Assembly (NCBI RefSeq): GCF_000973105.1
Contig: NC_015844.1
Location: forward strand, 496,001 to 560,000
Direction of reading: 5' to 3'
From: Zobellia galactanivorans
GTDB taxonomy: Bacteria > Bacteroidota > Bacteroidia > Flavobacteriales > Flavobacteriaceae
Length of the DNA: 64,000 nt
Made by a program: the position numbers and the translations under genes. How positions within the stretch are numbered: position 1 is the stretch's first letter; each line of letters starts with the position of its first letter. Below are positions 1-11,905 of the stretch, piece after piece. The notes below the pieces were generated by a model. That model was given only the letters and a program-made list of their open reading frames with translations. It was not told the DNA's origin and did not search any database.

Positions 1-450
1 ATTTTGGCCGGCCTTGAAAACAATACTACGACCCGCCTTGTGTGCGAGATCAAACCCTCTAAAAACAAGGAAAGGGGACTCTTGATCGCAGAGAAAGTCT
101 ATCATTTGATAAACGAGCTCAACGCACAACATATGGTGGTGTATATCAGCTTTAGCTATGATATTTTAAAGCGATTGGAAGAACTGAATCCTGAAGTACA
201 CACGCAGTATCTAGACGGCAGCAAATCTCCCGAAGTATTGAAACGTGATGGCATCGATGGTGCCGATTATTACTTATCCGTCTTTAAAAAACATCCGGAA
301 TGGATTACAAGTGCCAAAAAGAACAGACTAGCCCTAAATGCCTGGACCGTAAATGAAGAGGAAGACATGGAATGGTTCTTGAAATACGATTTCGATTATA
401 TCACCACCAACGAGCCCGAGCTTCTACTTAAGAAAACAGCACAACCCTAA
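1..450 (+). CDS. Glycerophosphodiester phosphodiesterase, C-terminal part (partial at window start)
   Basis: The frame is open from the first base, so the gene begins upstream of the window; a TTG at 4-6 is probably an internal codon. The visible 149 residues are the C-terminal half of a GDPD-family TIM barrel. An early conserved E-I-K stretch (residues 16-18) and a late block LNAWTVNEEEDMEWF followed by a DYITTNEPELL ending are typical of the last strands of this family, where Trp, Asn and Asp residues close the active-site barrel. The family hydrolyses glycerophosphodiesters to glycerol-3-phosphate and an alcohol. The catalytic His pair would lie in the missing N-terminal half. It ends 84 bases before a GH16 gene on the same strand, so co-transcription is possible but unproven. 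Confidence 0.85.
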   Translation: MLAGLENNTTTRLVCEIKPSKNKERGLLIAEKVYHLINELNAQHMVVYISFSYDILKRLEELNPEVHTQYLDGSKSPEVLKRDGIDGADYYLSVFKKHPEWITSAKKNRLALNAWTVNEEEDMEWFLKYDFDYITTNEPELLLKKTAQP

Positions 451-533
451 AAGCGATTTCTTCCATGAAGAACCTAGTGTCGACCATTACCTTTTCCCGA
501 AGTTTCTTATCTTGTATACATAACTAAGACCCC

Positions 534-1424
534 ATGCAAAAATCCCTTTTTTCAAAATACCTAATACCTCTTATTTTTATAGGCCTTACCCTTGGCAGCT
601 GTGATGGCAACAACAAGAAAACCAACGATACCGAGGCGGAAGAAGAATCGCCAGCAGGCTATACATTGGTATGGGCCGATGAATTCGATGGTAAGGGCGA
701 ACCAAATCTTGACAATTGGGCCTATGAAATAGGTTTTATCAGAAACAACGAAGCACAGTACTATACCGATAACCCCAAAAACATTCGTGTTGAGGACGGC
801 TTCCTTATTATAGAGTCCCATAAGGAAAAGGTGGAAAACGAGACATTCGTTTCCGAAGAGGCCGACAACTGGACAAAAAACACAGAGTTTGGGGAATATA
901 CCTCGGCCAGTATAACCACCAAAGACCTGAACGAGTGGAAATATGGCAAAGTCAGCGTTAGGGCCAAATTACCCAAGGGCACCGGAACGTGGCCGGCCAT
1001 TTGGATGCTGGGCAAAAACTGGAAAGAAGTCGGTTGGCCCAAATGCGGGGAAATAGACATCATGGAGCACGTTGGCTATCAAAGCGATTCGATTTTCGGT
1101 ACGGTGCACACCGAAGCTTTCAACCACATCAAAAAAACCGAAGTAGGCAAATCGGTTTTTATAGAAAACCCTTACGACGATTTCCACGAGTATTCCATTG
1201 AATGGACTCCCGAAAAAATTGTATTCCTGTTAGACGGCACTGCGTACCATCAGTTTGAAAACCAGCACAAAACCAATGCGGAATGGCCTTTTGACCAGCC
1301 TTTCCATTTAAAATTGAACCTGGCCATCGGGGGTAGTTGGGGAGGACTAAAAGGCATTGATGACAGTATCTTTCCTCAGAAAATGATAATCGACTACGCA
1401 CGCGTTTACCAGCTACAGGAATAA
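534..1424 (+). CDS. GH16 beta-glucanase (laminarinase-type) lipoprotein
   Basis: This encodes a 296-residue glycoside hydrolase family 16 enzyme expected to cut beta-1,3(-1,4)-glucans such as laminarin by a retaining mechanism. The N-terminus has a signal peptide with lipobox LGSC, so the protein should be lipid-anchored after Cys23. A short acidic linker precedes the beta-jelly-roll domain (about residues 42-295). The signature GEIDIMEHVG contains the catalytic residues: nucleophile E173, D175 and acid/base E178, with the extra Met of the ExDxxE bulge form typical of laminarinases. Aromatic-rich segments (WAYEIG, WPAIWMLG, IGGSWGG) match the GH16_3 fold. It stands outside the neighbouring sus operon, which runs on the other strand. 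The exact glucan specificity is inference. Confidence 0.9.
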   Translation: MQKSLFSKYLIPLIFIGLTLGSCDGNNKKTNDTEAEEESPAGYTLVWADEFDGKGEPNLDNWAYEIGFIRNNEAQYYTDNPKNIRVEDGFLIIESHKEKVENETFVSEEADNWTKNTEFGEYTSASITTKDLNEWKYGKVSVRAKLPKGTGTWPAIWMLGKNWKEVGWPKCGEIDIMEHVGYQSDSIFGTVHTEAFNHIKKTEVGKSVFIENPYDDFHEYSIEWTPEKIVFLLDGTAYHQFENQHKTNAEWPFDQPFHLKLNLAIGGSWGGLKGIDDSIFPQKMIIDYARVYQLQE

Positions 1425-1814
1425 TTTAGATGCCGTTTTAGAGCACATAAAAACCGAAATGGTGGGGTCAGGGTCCATGGTTTTTCCTTTGTCTTAACTC
1501 CAATTGCCATTTTTTCGGGGTCGTTCTTTCGTACCTACTTACGGTTATCCGATGGCAGAAAAACCATAAGATGTTATATTGTCGTCATATACCATGACCT
1601 ACACTTCACTTTTGAGCATGTCGTGCACAAAAAAAAGGAGGCTAAACCCATTTCATCTGAGCAGCCTCCTTAACATTCCCTATAAAGAATCACCAATAAA
1701 AGTGGATCCAATCACGTTTCATGTGAATTGATTTCAATGCTGTTTTCCAAGCAAAAGCAAACCATAGGATAAAGCCCCATAAAAGTCGGAGTCGACCATT
1801 GCTTTGCTTTATGC
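1425..1814. other. Intergenic region between convergent genes (390 bp)
   Basis: This gap separates the GH16 gene from the 3' end of the GH97 gene. It contains one clear terminator hairpin (1628-1671), described separately. No convincing reading frame, RNA gene or repeat was seen in the rest. Confidence 0.7.
1628..1671 (-). terminator. Rho-independent terminator of the starch operon
   Basis: A perfect 9-bp inverted repeat (AAGGAGGCT at 1635-1643, AGCCTCCTT at 1663-1671) encloses a 19-base loop. On the minus strand it is followed by a run of eight or more T, the form of an intrinsic terminator. It lies about 145 bases beyond the stop of the GH97 gene, so it probably ends the minus-strand sus transcript. 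Confidence 0.8.
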
Positions 1815-3962
<2,148 letters not shown>

Positions 3963-4009
3963 TCATTATCGAACGCCCTCGACCTATCAAAGTAGATAAT
4001 ACTTAATTT

Positions 4010-5443
4010 TTAATTTACTTTGGCAATAGACCAAATACTGTAGCCGTTGGCAGGTGCCTCAATAAGGGCCTCTCCATTTTCATCACTCGTAATCGAGCCA
4101 TGGACATTTTTGGTGTAATCCATTAAATAGCTATTGTTCCATGCCGACTTTATCGTTCGTTTTTTAGTATTCCCCGAAGTATTGATATATAGTATCAACC
4201 CTGGATTATCATCGGTACCCGCTCGTTTCATGATGTACTCATCATTATCAACATAAAGCACTTCGGCATCACCTATAGCCAAGCTATTATGAATTTGTAC
4301 GAGCTGTTTCAACGGTTCTTTAAACGCTTCATTTTCATAATCGGAATAGAAAATGGTCGGATAGCCCGGATGTGTCAATATATAGGCATAGGCCTTTAAT
4401 TTGTTCTCATCGGCAATCCGATTGTCTTCGTTTTCATCTTTTTCGGTATCGTGATTGGCGGCAAAGGTAACGGATTTATCAGGATGGGTCTTCCACAACA
4501 TTTTACCTTCCAAAACCGTAAGATCGTCAAAACGGTCCATAGCTTCCTCCAATTTATAGAAGGTAGCAAAATCAAAGACTCCACTACCCGTCTGATCGAC
4601 ATATTGAGAAAGCACATCGGCATTTCCATCCCAGAGTTCACTTACCGAAAATCCCCCTACTTCATCTAACCATGCCTTGACCACCCAAGGTTCATATCCT
4701 AAAACATAATCGAAGCGCCATCCATCAAACCCCATTACGTTCTTATAATATTTGGCTACCGAATTCTCCGATTTCCATAGCCAATTTTGAACATATTCTT
4801 GGTTGTGATCTAGATTCTGCTCGGCGTAGAACAAACTTCCATCGTCATAATTACTCGTACTGTTCGGGTAAAAATTTTCGAAATTCCTATTGAACATTCC
4901 AGAGGCATTACCGTGCAATTCATCGAACAAAGTATAGGTATTTTTGTCCCTATACGGGTTATATTCCTCTCCCCCTCCCGAATTGTGGTTAATAACAATA
5001 TCGGCGATAACTTCCAAGCCCTTCCCATGGGCTTTTTCAATCAATGTTTCCAACTCTTGCCGGCTACCGAAACGGGTTTCCACTGTTCCGTGTTGGTCAA
5101 ATTCGCCAAAATCAAAATAATCGGATGGGTCATACCCCATGGAGTAACCTCCCGATGCCCCCTTGGTCGCTACGGGCAACCACAACCTGTCTACCCCACT
5201 TTCGGCCCAGTCGTCTATCTTTCCAGAGAGGTTTGTCCACCACTCCCCCCTTGGCTCAACATCCCAATAAAAGGTTTGCATCATAACCCCGCTTCCATTA
5301 TCGTAATCAGATAGTTCAATTGGACTTATAATTTCCTTTTGGGTATTGTCGTTGGTATCGGCAACTACCGATTGGTCATCATCACTCGAACAAGAGGCCA
5401 TTATGGCCAGTCCGAAACAAAAAAATCTGTAGATCTTTTTCAT
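4010..5443 (-). CDS. GH13 alpha-amylase lipoprotein
   Basis: This 477-residue GH13 enzyme hydrolyses internal alpha-1,4 bonds of starch. A signal peptide with lipobox MASC followed by SSDDD predicts lipid anchoring, and the acidic residues after Cys are typical of surface-exported Bacteroidota lipoproteins. The (beta/alpha)8 barrel starts at MMQTFYWD. Conserved regions are visible: DIVINH (region I), GWRFDYV with nucleophile D245 (II), SELWDG with acid/base E269 (III) and FAANHDTE with D332 (IV). A C-terminal beta domain follows. It lies between the susE-like gene, from which it is separated by a terminator hairpin, and the GH97 gene, so it may be expressed at a lower level or from its own promoter. 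Confidence 0.93.
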   Translation of the reverse strand: MKKIYRFFCFGLAIMASCSSDDDQSVVADTNDNTQKEIISPIELSDYDNGSGVMMQTFYWDVEPRGEWWTNLSGKIDDWAESGVDRLWLPVATKGASGGYSMGYDPSDYFDFGEFDQHGTVETRFGSRQELETLIEKAHGKGLEVIADIVINHNSGGGEEYNPYRDKNTYTLFDELHGNASGMFNRNFENFYPNSTSNYDDGSLFYAEQNLDHNQEYVQNWLWKSENSVAKYYKNVMGFDGWRFDYVLGYEPWVVKAWLDEVGGFSVSELWDGNADVLSQYVDQTGSGVFDFATFYKLEEAMDRFDDLTVLEGKMLWKTHPDKSVTFAANHDTEKDENEDNRIADENKLKAYAYILTHPGYPTIFYSDYENEAFKEPLKQLVQIHNSLAIGDAEVLYVDNDEYIMKRAGTDDNPGLILYINTSGNTKKRTIKSAWNNSYLMDYTKNVHGSITSDENGEALIEAPANGYSIWSIAKVN

Positions 5444-5463
5444 ATTATATTCTTTATAGGCAG

Positions 5464-5508
5464 AAAAAAGAAGTCCGAAACATCAGGTAAAACCCATGGT
5501 TTCGGACT
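5464..5508 (-). terminator. Terminator/attenuator between susE-like and amylase genes
   Basis: A perfect 10-bp inverted repeat (AGTCCGAAAC at 5472-5481, GTTTCGGACT at 5499-5508) has a 17-base loop. On the minus strand it is followed by TCTTTTTTC. It sits just after the susE-like stop codon and before the alpha-amylase start, and probably lowers transcription of the downstream hydrolase genes. Confidence 0.75.
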
Positions 5509-5523
5509 CCTCTTCAGCTAACC

Positions 5524-6672
5524 CTATTCTTGAGGTATTAAAATATATCTTCCATCAAGATCGTTAAACCAAACGTTATAAGTCCCTGCCTTGACAGGAA
5601 TATTAGGGTCATTATTGTTCATGCCCTGACCACTTAATTCAGTGCTGGCACCCCAGCTATTGTCCCACAAATGGTCTGCCCTAAATTTTATTTCACCGTC
5701 TACAAGTTCAACTCCCTCTGCATGCCACAGGTGGGGATCAAAAGTGGATTGGACAAGATCGGTATCGGTATCCCATCCTCCTGCACTCGCATCACCTATA
5801 ATTCCGATATTGGTATAGGTAGCTGCCGCGGAAGCATCATATTTTTCTAGGGTATAAGTAAGCTCTTCGGTATTGATGTTGAAGCTGTAATAACCGTCTT
5901 CGTCAACCTCAAACGCAGACGGGTCACTTCCTAGGATATCGCTGCTGCTCACATTGGTCCCGTCTACCCCCCATTGAGGTTGCCATGCACCCAAAACTTC
6001 CAATAGTTTGAATCCTTCCGTAGAGGCGCTACCGGCAAACCTTCCTGTAAAAAAGAAATTATTGTCATTTTCAGAATCCCTAAAAAGTGGAGTATTGTTC
6101 GCATTATTGTCCCATCCGGCCTCGGTAACGTCTCCGACCATAAACAAATGCGGTTTTATTTCTATCGGACTTTCTCCCTCCTCTTCTTGAACAAGTACGA
6201 CCGGGAATAACAAGGTTTCGGATAATTGTTCCACTACATTTGCGGCATCATCGCCAACATAGGCGCGTACCCTAAAATATAATGTACCGGTATTAGGGGC
6301 CTCTGTATCAGGGGCGTTATCCAAGCCCGCGTCTTCTGCCAAACTTAACATATTGGCAACGGTAACCCCGTAGTTATTCTCGGTGAGGTCGCTTGCCAAA
6401 ACCGTAATAGCCTCAAAAGATTCATCGGAAGAAGCCTGGACCTCGTAATAAACGGGAGTGGGCACATCAAAATCGGCCTTATTCCAAATAAAGCGTTCGG
6501 CGAGGTTATCGGCATTAGCGGAGCTAAGTTGATAAGACTCGAGAAGGGTGTTTTCAAAGGATATTTCCTCAGTATTGGATTGGGCCACAAAAGTAAAATC
6601 ATCATCATTAGAGCAAGCATAAAAGCCCAATGAAATTACGAGTGAGGTAATTACAAATGCTATTTTTTTCAT
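5524..6672 (-). CDS. SusE/SusF-type starch-binding outer membrane lipoprotein
   Basis: This 382-residue lipoprotein (lipobox FYAC, then SNDDD) has the SusE N-terminal domain (about residues 30-165, fibronectin-like) followed by two repeated carbohydrate-binding modules beginning near the phrases FMVGDVTEAGW and IGIIGDASAGGW. Each module has the aromatic residues that bind starch helices in SusE/SusF. Such proteins hold polysaccharide at the cell surface for SusC/SusD. Its start lies 12 bases after the susD stop, so it is clearly co-transcribed. One SusE-type protein is present where Bacteroides has separate SusE and SusF. Confidence 0.88.
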   Translation of the reverse strand: MKKIAFVITSLVISLGFYACSNDDDFTFVAQSNTEEISFENTLLESYQLSSANADNLAERFIWNKADFDVPTPVYYEVQASSDESFEAITVLASDLTENNYGVTVANMLSLAEDAGLDNAPDTEAPNTGTLYFRVRAYVGDDAANVVEQLSETLLFPVVLVQEEEGESPIEIKPHLFMVGDVTEAGWDNNANNTPLFRDSENDNNFFFTGRFAGSASTEGFKLLEVLGAWQPQWGVDGTNVSSSDILGSDPSAFEVDEDGYYSFNINTEELTYTLEKYDASAAATYTNIGIIGDASAGGWDTDTDLVQSTFDPHLWHAEGVELVDGEIKFRADHLWDNSWGASTELSGQGMNNNDPNIPVKAGTYNVWFNDLDGRYILIPQE

Positions 6673-6684
6673 TTTTTATGGTTT

Positions 6685-8310
6685 TTAATACCCCGTATTT
6701 TGGGTAAGGTTGCTATTGATTGAAATAATATTGGCAGGAAGTGGGAACAAGTCTCTATAGGAATCGACCGCGGTTCCGTTTTTGACCCCACCTTTAAATG
6801 GCCATACATAACTATTTGAAGTAAAGAGACCGTAACGAACAAGATCTGTGCGTCTTTGTCCTTCCCAAAACAATTCCCTGGCCCTTTCGTCCAAAACAAA
6901 ATTCAGGGTAAGGTCAGCGGCGCTAATATTACCCGCTGTGGAACCATAGGCACGTTGTCTCAACTCATTGATGTAAGATGCGGCCGTATTGATATCGCCA
7001 CCGGAGCCACCTCTTAAAACGGCTTCCGCGTATACCAGATATATATCGGCCAAACGGATAATAGGAAGGTCGGAATCTACAAATTCACCTCCGGCATCGC
7101 TACCCGCATTACCTTGGGCGTCTACATTTTTAAACTTGGTTACGGCATAACCATCGGTAAACGTATTGGCAATCGTATTGATGTCATAATTTTGTCCGTC
7201 GGCATGAAACATCGCCCTCATATCGGCCCATTGCACCGGATGCCCATCAGAATCGAAATCAGTGGCCGAGGCATCGAATTTCTCCACTAAGGCACTGGTA
7301 GTCCTTAATCCGCTCCATCCTCCGTTCACTCCAAAATCTGAAGCTTCCATTGTACCGCCCACGGCAGCATGGACCAAAAAGGTCGTTCCTCCATATGTCC
7401 TCGATTGGTTTCCGTCGAAATTAAGTGCGAAAATAAATTCATTTTGAGCCCCGTTGGTATCATTGTCCGCCAAAAAAAGCTCGTCATAGGCCGTACCGTT
7501 TCCATTGGTATCGTTCGTATTTATGGAATAAGAAGAGCCTAAGACCTTATTGGCATAAGTAACCGCATCGGTGTATTTATCTTGATCCGTCCACACTTTG
7601 GCATTCAAGTACAGTTTAGACAGCAGTGCCCAAGCGGCCACTCGATCTACACGTCCGTACTCGTTAGACTGGCTATCTTTGAGCAGGTCTTGAATTTCCA
7701 ATAATTCGCTTTCAACGAAATCAAAGGTTTCCGATCGGCGACTCTGTTCTGGAAGCTCGGTAGAAACTACCGTAACCAAGGGAACATTGCCATAAAGGTC
7801 AATTAGATTATAGTAGGCAAAAGCCCTTAAAAACCGTGCTTCGGCAATATAATAGCCCACCTCTGCATCATCGGCAAGCGATTGGGCATTTTCGATAAAG
7901 GAATTACAGAAAGACACCTCTTGGGCCAAACGGTAATACATTGCCGTAGTAAAATCGTTGTTCGCATCCCAGTTCATTTCATGAAGATTGGGCAGGCCCG
8001 GGTCTCCCCAACCGACTACGGCATTATCGGTGGTCAGTTCGTTCAGGCTAAAAAGCATTCGTGAAAACTGTGACGTTCCCTCGTCTATTCCACTGATATC
8101 GGCTTGTCCCGAAGGCCCTTCTTGACCTGTAAGGGCCAAACTTGCATAAAGTTTGGCCAAGGCACCCTTGGCCTCATCAGGACTTGCAAATACGTTTTGT
8201 TCCGTAAAACTATCGGGATCGATAGGGGTTTGGTCGAGGTCATCTTGGCAGGATCCTAAAAATACCCCTACAACGAACAAGGCTATTATTTTCTTATATG
8301 TTTTTTTCAT
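6685..8310 (-). CDS. susD: SusD/RagB-family starch-binding lipoprotein
   Basis: This is a SusD family lipoprotein of about 541 residues. I chose the Met of MKKTYKKII because it gives a normal signal peptide with lipobox LGSC; the frame extends seven codons upstream, overlapping susC. The mature protein begins with QDDLDQTPIDPDSF, the usual SusD start, and shows TPR-like helices (EARFLRAFAYYNLIDLYGNVPLV) and the C-terminal region ending FPLPANIISIN. SusD caps the SusC barrel and binds the helical oligosaccharide. It starts about 10 bases after the susC stop and precedes the susE-like gene, the canonical order. Confidence 0.94.
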   Translation of the reverse strand: MKKTYKKIIALFVVGVFLGSCQDDLDQTPIDPDSFTEQNVFASPDEAKGALAKLYASLALTGQEGPSGQADISGIDEGTSQFSRMLFSLNELTTDNAVVGWGDPGLPNLHEMNWDANNDFTTAMYYRLAQEVSFCNSFIENAQSLADDAEVGYYIAEARFLRAFAYYNLIDLYGNVPLVTVVSTELPEQSRRSETFDFVESELLEIQDLLKDSQSNEYGRVDRVAAWALLSKLYLNAKVWTDQDKYTDAVTYANKVLGSSYSINTNDTNGNGTAYDELFLADNDTNGAQNEFIFALNFDGNQSRTYGGTTFLVHAAVGGTMEASDFGVNGGWSGLRTTSALVEKFDASATDFDSDGHPVQWADMRAMFHADGQNYDINTIANTFTDGYAVTKFKNVDAQGNAGSDAGGEFVDSDLPIIRLADIYLVYAEAVLRGGSGGDINTAASYINELRQRAYGSTAGNISAADLTLNFVLDERARELFWEGQRRTDLVRYGLFTSNSYVWPFKGGVKNGTAVDSYRDLFPLPANIISINSNLTQNTGY

Positions 8311-8320
8311 GGTATACGTT

Positions 8321-11227
8321 TTAAAAGTCAAGATTTACTCCAAATACAAAAGATCGCGGCCTTGGGTAGAAATTATTATCAATCCCTCCCTTGATTTCGG
8401 GATCCAGCCCATCGTAATCGGTAAGAGTCAGTAAATTCTGCACAGAACCATATACCCTTAGCGAAGTGTTTCCCGCGAATTCGGGCAGCGTATATCCTAG
8501 CGTTATATTATCTACTTTAAAAAAGGAAGCATCTTGAATATAATAGTCACTCGCTAGGTTACTCTCCGTAATAGATTTAAACCCGGTGTTAAAGTAATCG
8601 GAATGTAAATTGGTCAAGATATTGTTCTCCGTTGCCCTAACCTCATAACTTTTACTCGACGCCATATTGTTGTAGGCATAATTGCCCAAGTTCGCCCTGG
8701 TCACTATGGCCAAATCCCAATTCTTGTAATTAAGGTTGGTATTTAGGCCCATGATAATATCAGCATAGGGGTCTTGGTACAGATACCGGTCTTCGTTGTT
8801 GATTTTGTTATCTCCGTTTCGATCGACATAGGCTCCTTCTATAGGACGTCCTTGTTGATCGTATACCTGTTTATACACCCAATAACTATATGGAGCATAC
8901 CCTTCTTTATGCAACTGTATTTTGTTTCCGGTACCTCCGTTAATGTCACCGACCTCTACCTGATCGGGCAAATTGGTGATTTCATTATCGTTAAAGGAAA
9001 TATTATAACCTATGCTCCAATGAAGGTCTTCGGTCGTGACGGGCACGAGATTCAGTTCCATCTCAACACCTTTGTTCACCATATCGCCAATGTTTTTATC
9101 TATAGTGTTGGAAAAATTAGTGAACGGGTCTACGGTCACCTTACTGATAAGGTCTTCTGTATTTTTATAGTAGACGTTCAAAGAACCTGAAATTCTACTA
9201 TCAAATATGCCAAAATCGACACCTGCATTGAAGGTTTTACCAACTTCCCATTTTAAGTTTCCGTTGAAAGCCTCAGGGCGATATGTTTGATAAAAACCGG
9301 TACCCAACTGATAATTGGCGGTCGATTGGCTTCCGTTGTAACGGGTCAAAAAGTTATAATCACCCAAGCCGTTGACGTTTCCAATTTCACCATATCCCAA
9401 TCGAAGTTTTAAATTATCGATCGTATTTGAATCTTTCAGAAAACTCTCATTGTTCATATTCCAAGCAAAGGCGAAGGAAGGAAAATAGCCCCAACGGTCA
9501 TCTGGATTTAATTTTGAAGAAGCATCGGCCCTCAAGGTAGCGGTCAACAGATATTTGTCATCAAAATTATAGTTGACCCTTCCGAAGTAGGATAGCAGCA
9601 CACTTTTCCACTTATCTATAAACTCAAAATCGTTACCATCTTCTTCGGCCTCACTATCGTATTTAAAATTATCATTTTCAAAACTTTGATATGAATATCC
9701 CGCTACGGCGGTCAGGTTGCTTTTGCCAAATTCCTTCATATAGGTGGCATAGGCATCGAACAATTTGCTGGTCGACTCGTTCGTATAGTTTGACAACGAA
9801 CCGTTCCAATCAAGTTGGGAAGAGGGCATAAGTTCCGATACGATGGTTCTTCCGTGACTATTGGATTTATCGAGCCCCACGTTTACGGTAGCAATCAAAT
9901 CAGGAAAAAAGTGAAGCCTATAATCCACTTTGGCATTTCCGATAAAACGCCTTACCTCTGCGGTATCTTCCTTTAAGTTTACCAAAGCGACCGGATTGGT
10001 AGGCGCAAGGTTGTTCTGCACCCCATCGGCATTGAGCCACGTATAATAATTGGCAAAAGGTGAATTCATATCGTAAACGGACTGTGTAGGGTCAAAATCG
10101 ACCGACGCACCGATGGCATCCCTATTGGCGAATGAATTTTCAGTATACATACCCCTACCGTTAAGCTCGATCTTCAAATGGCCGTCCAACAGATTGGGCC
10201 TAAAGTTCACAGCTCCTGTAGTTCTTGAAAAGTTATCCCCTTTAAGAATACCGTTCTGGTCCGTATAACCTAAAGAAGCCCTCACGGGAATAAAGCCGCC
10301 AATATTTCCGGTTGTACTGAAATTATGGTTAAATCCAACCGCCTGTGTATAGATTTCATCTTGCCAATCGGTGTTACTATTTCCTAAGCGGTCAATAGCG
10401 GACTCATCGCCGATTTGGTTCACCAAATTACGATACCGATCCGCATCCAAGACATCTACATAGTCCGTAGGATCATAGTAAGTCGTCGATCCAGAGTAGT
10501 TGAACCGAAACTCTTTTCCTTTTCCCTTTTTCGTCGTGATCATTACTACCCCGTTAGCTGCCCGTGCCCCGTAAATAGCAGTAGACGATGCATCTTTTAA
10601 GACGGTCATACTCTCGATATCGTTTGGGTTGATAAAGTTCAAAGGGTTACGAGATCCGCCTACGCCTTCATTATCTAAGGGAATACCGTCTACCACGTAA
10701 AGAGGCTCACTGGTCAGTGATAACGACCCTTGCCCCCTTATTACGATATTTTGACCCTCGCCAGGCGCACCCCCACCAGAAGTAATGGATACCCCTGCAA
10801 CCTTACCTTGAATCAACTGTTGGGCGGAAAGCACCGGGCCCTGGTTGAAATCCTCGGAAGAAACCATATCAACCGCGCCTGTAGCGTCTTTTTTCTTCAC
10901 CGTACCATAACCGATTACGACCACTTCTTCCAATTGTTGGGCATCTTCGCTCATGACTACATTCAAAGTACCACCATTTACCATCATTTCCACCGATTCG
11001 AATCCGAGGTAGGAAAACTGTAATATCGCCCCATTATCTGCCTCTATTTGATAGTTTCCGTCAAAATCGGTTGTAGTTCCGATGGTACTTCCTTTAACAA
11101 TTACGTTTGCTCCCATTATTGGGATTCCTGAAGCCGCATCGGTTACCGTTCCGCTCACTTTTTGTTGGGCGAAAATTGCCGTGGGCACCAGAAATACTAG
11201 CAACCATATCTTCTGAAGTATTTTCAT
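8321..11227 (-). CDS. susC: SusC-type TonB-dependent outer membrane transporter
   Basis: This is a SusC family importer of about 968 residues. The Met of MKILQKIWLL gives a signal peptide ending AIFAQQ; 15 further in-frame codons upstream are probably untranslated. The mature protein starts with a carboxypeptidase-D regulatory-like domain (VSGTVTDAASGIPIMGANV), then a plug domain containing the SusC signature block (YVVDGIPL, ESMTVLKDASSTAIYGARAANGVV), then a 22-strand barrel ending with aromatic F. With SusD it forms the pedal-bin complex that imports oligosaccharides using TonB energy. The upstream region has operator-like repeats at 11308-11367, which suggests LacI-type control of the whole locus. 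Confidence 0.95.
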   Translation of the reverse strand: MKILQKIWLLVFLVPTAIFAQQKVSGTVTDAASGIPIMGANVIVKGSTIGTTTDFDGNYQIEADNGAILQFSYLGFESVEMMVNGGTLNVVMSEDAQQLEEVVVIGYGTVKKKDATGAVDMVSSEDFNQGPVLSAQQLIQGKVAGVSITSGGGAPGEGQNIVIRGQGSLSLTSEPLYVVDGIPLDNEGVGGSRNPLNFINPNDIESMTVLKDASSTAIYGARAANGVVMITTKKGKGKEFRFNYSGSTTYYDPTDYVDVLDADRYRNLVNQIGDESAIDRLGNSNTDWQDEIYTQAVGFNHNFSTTGNIGGFIPVRASLGYTDQNGILKGDNFSRTTGAVNFRPNLLDGHLKIELNGRGMYTENSFANRDAIGASVDFDPTQSVYDMNSPFANYYTWLNADGVQNNLAPTNPVALVNLKEDTAEVRRFIGNAKVDYRLHFFPDLIATVNVGLDKSNSHGRTIVSELMPSSQLDWNGSLSNYTNESTSKLFDAYATYMKEFGKSNLTAVAGYSYQSFENDNFKYDSEAEEDGNDFEFIDKWKSVLLSYFGRVNYNFDDKYLLTATLRADASSKLNPDDRWGYFPSFAFAWNMNNESFLKDSNTIDNLKLRLGYGEIGNVNGLGDYNFLTRYNGSQSTANYQLGTGFYQTYRPEAFNGNLKWEVGKTFNAGVDFGIFDSRISGSLNVYYKNTEDLISKVTVDPFTNFSNTIDKNIGDMVNKGVEMELNLVPVTTEDLHWSIGYNISFNDNEITNLPDQVEVGDINGGTGNKIQLHKEGYAPYSYWVYKQVYDQQGRPIEGAYVDRNGDNKINNEDRYLYQDPYADIIMGLNTNLNYKNWDLAIVTRANLGNYAYNNMASSKSYEVRATENNILTNLHSDYFNTGFKSITESNLASDYYIQDASFFKVDNITLGYTLPEFAGNTSLRVYGSVQNLLTLTDYDGLDPEIKGGIDNNFYPRPRSFVFGVNLDF

Positions 11228-11905
11228 AGATTTTGTTTGTTGTATTAATAATTGAGTTCGTTCTAATCTCACTTTAATGCATAAAGCAGATGTAAATTTA
11301 TAGGAATGAAAACGTTGGAGAAACTGTGTAAAACCCGAAAACGTTTTCGAAAAAAAACGAAAACGTTATAGTGTTTAAAAGTTCTAAAATTTTAACACTT
11401 ACAATAAAATGAGATGTGTATTTTTCTTAAAAAATAATTATAAGCCCTTATAATGAGAATACCTCAAAAAAAACAACCGAACCATAAAACGACTATTGGA
11501 AAAAGATGCCATTTTTTTAGGACGAATTGCGACTCTGGAGAGGCAAACATGTAAAAGGTATTTGAAAGCTTAGTTAATCATACTGGAGCCATACCTCATG
11601 AATAAGCCATCAATATTTGTAGAAGATGAACTACGATATAACCTGACAATTTAACCCAATTAAGAAAGTAGGCACCCTTATTTTTGATTTTTTTTATCAA
11701 GGTACTTACTATATGAAAAGGAAAAGCGATACTCCCTACTGCAGTAGTACTTCCTTTAAAAATCAAAGGAAGGGGAGACTTCCACAAGTATCAGCAATAA
11801 CTACCAACAACTTATTGAAATCTATTTATTGTAACTAGAACTCAATACCGATACCCTCCTACCCTGAAACTAAAAATGTAAGCTTGTCGTTAACAGAAAA
11901 CTTGT
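11228..11905. other. Intergenic region upstream of susC (about 680 bp)
   Basis: This AT-rich stretch lies between the susC start and the 3' end of the TraQ-like gene. It contains the operator-like repeats at 11308-11367, and a weak -7-like TAAATTTA (minus strand, 11293-11300) that differs by one base from the Bacteroidota TAnnTTTG element and lacks a clear -33 TTG. A 63-codon frame at 11596-11787 was considered and rejected. Nothing else is recognisable. Confidence 0.6.
11308..11367. promoter_or_regulatory. Three GAAAACGTT operator-like sites upstream of susC
   Basis: GAAAACGTT occurs at 11308-11316, 11337-11345 and 11359-11367, and the middle copy is the core of a perfect 14-bp palindrome CGAAAACGTTTTCG (11336-11349). 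CG-centred palindromes of this type are the binding sites of LacI-family sugar regulators. Their position about 80-140 bases upstream of the susC start suggests control of the starch operon by such a regulator. No regulator gene is in the window, so the link is inference. Confidence 0.6.

Noticed and set aside
11596-11787. 63-codon minus-strand frame upstream of susC
   Set aside because: It shows no recognisable family, sits in an AT-rich control region and lacks a clear start signal; it is considered chance.
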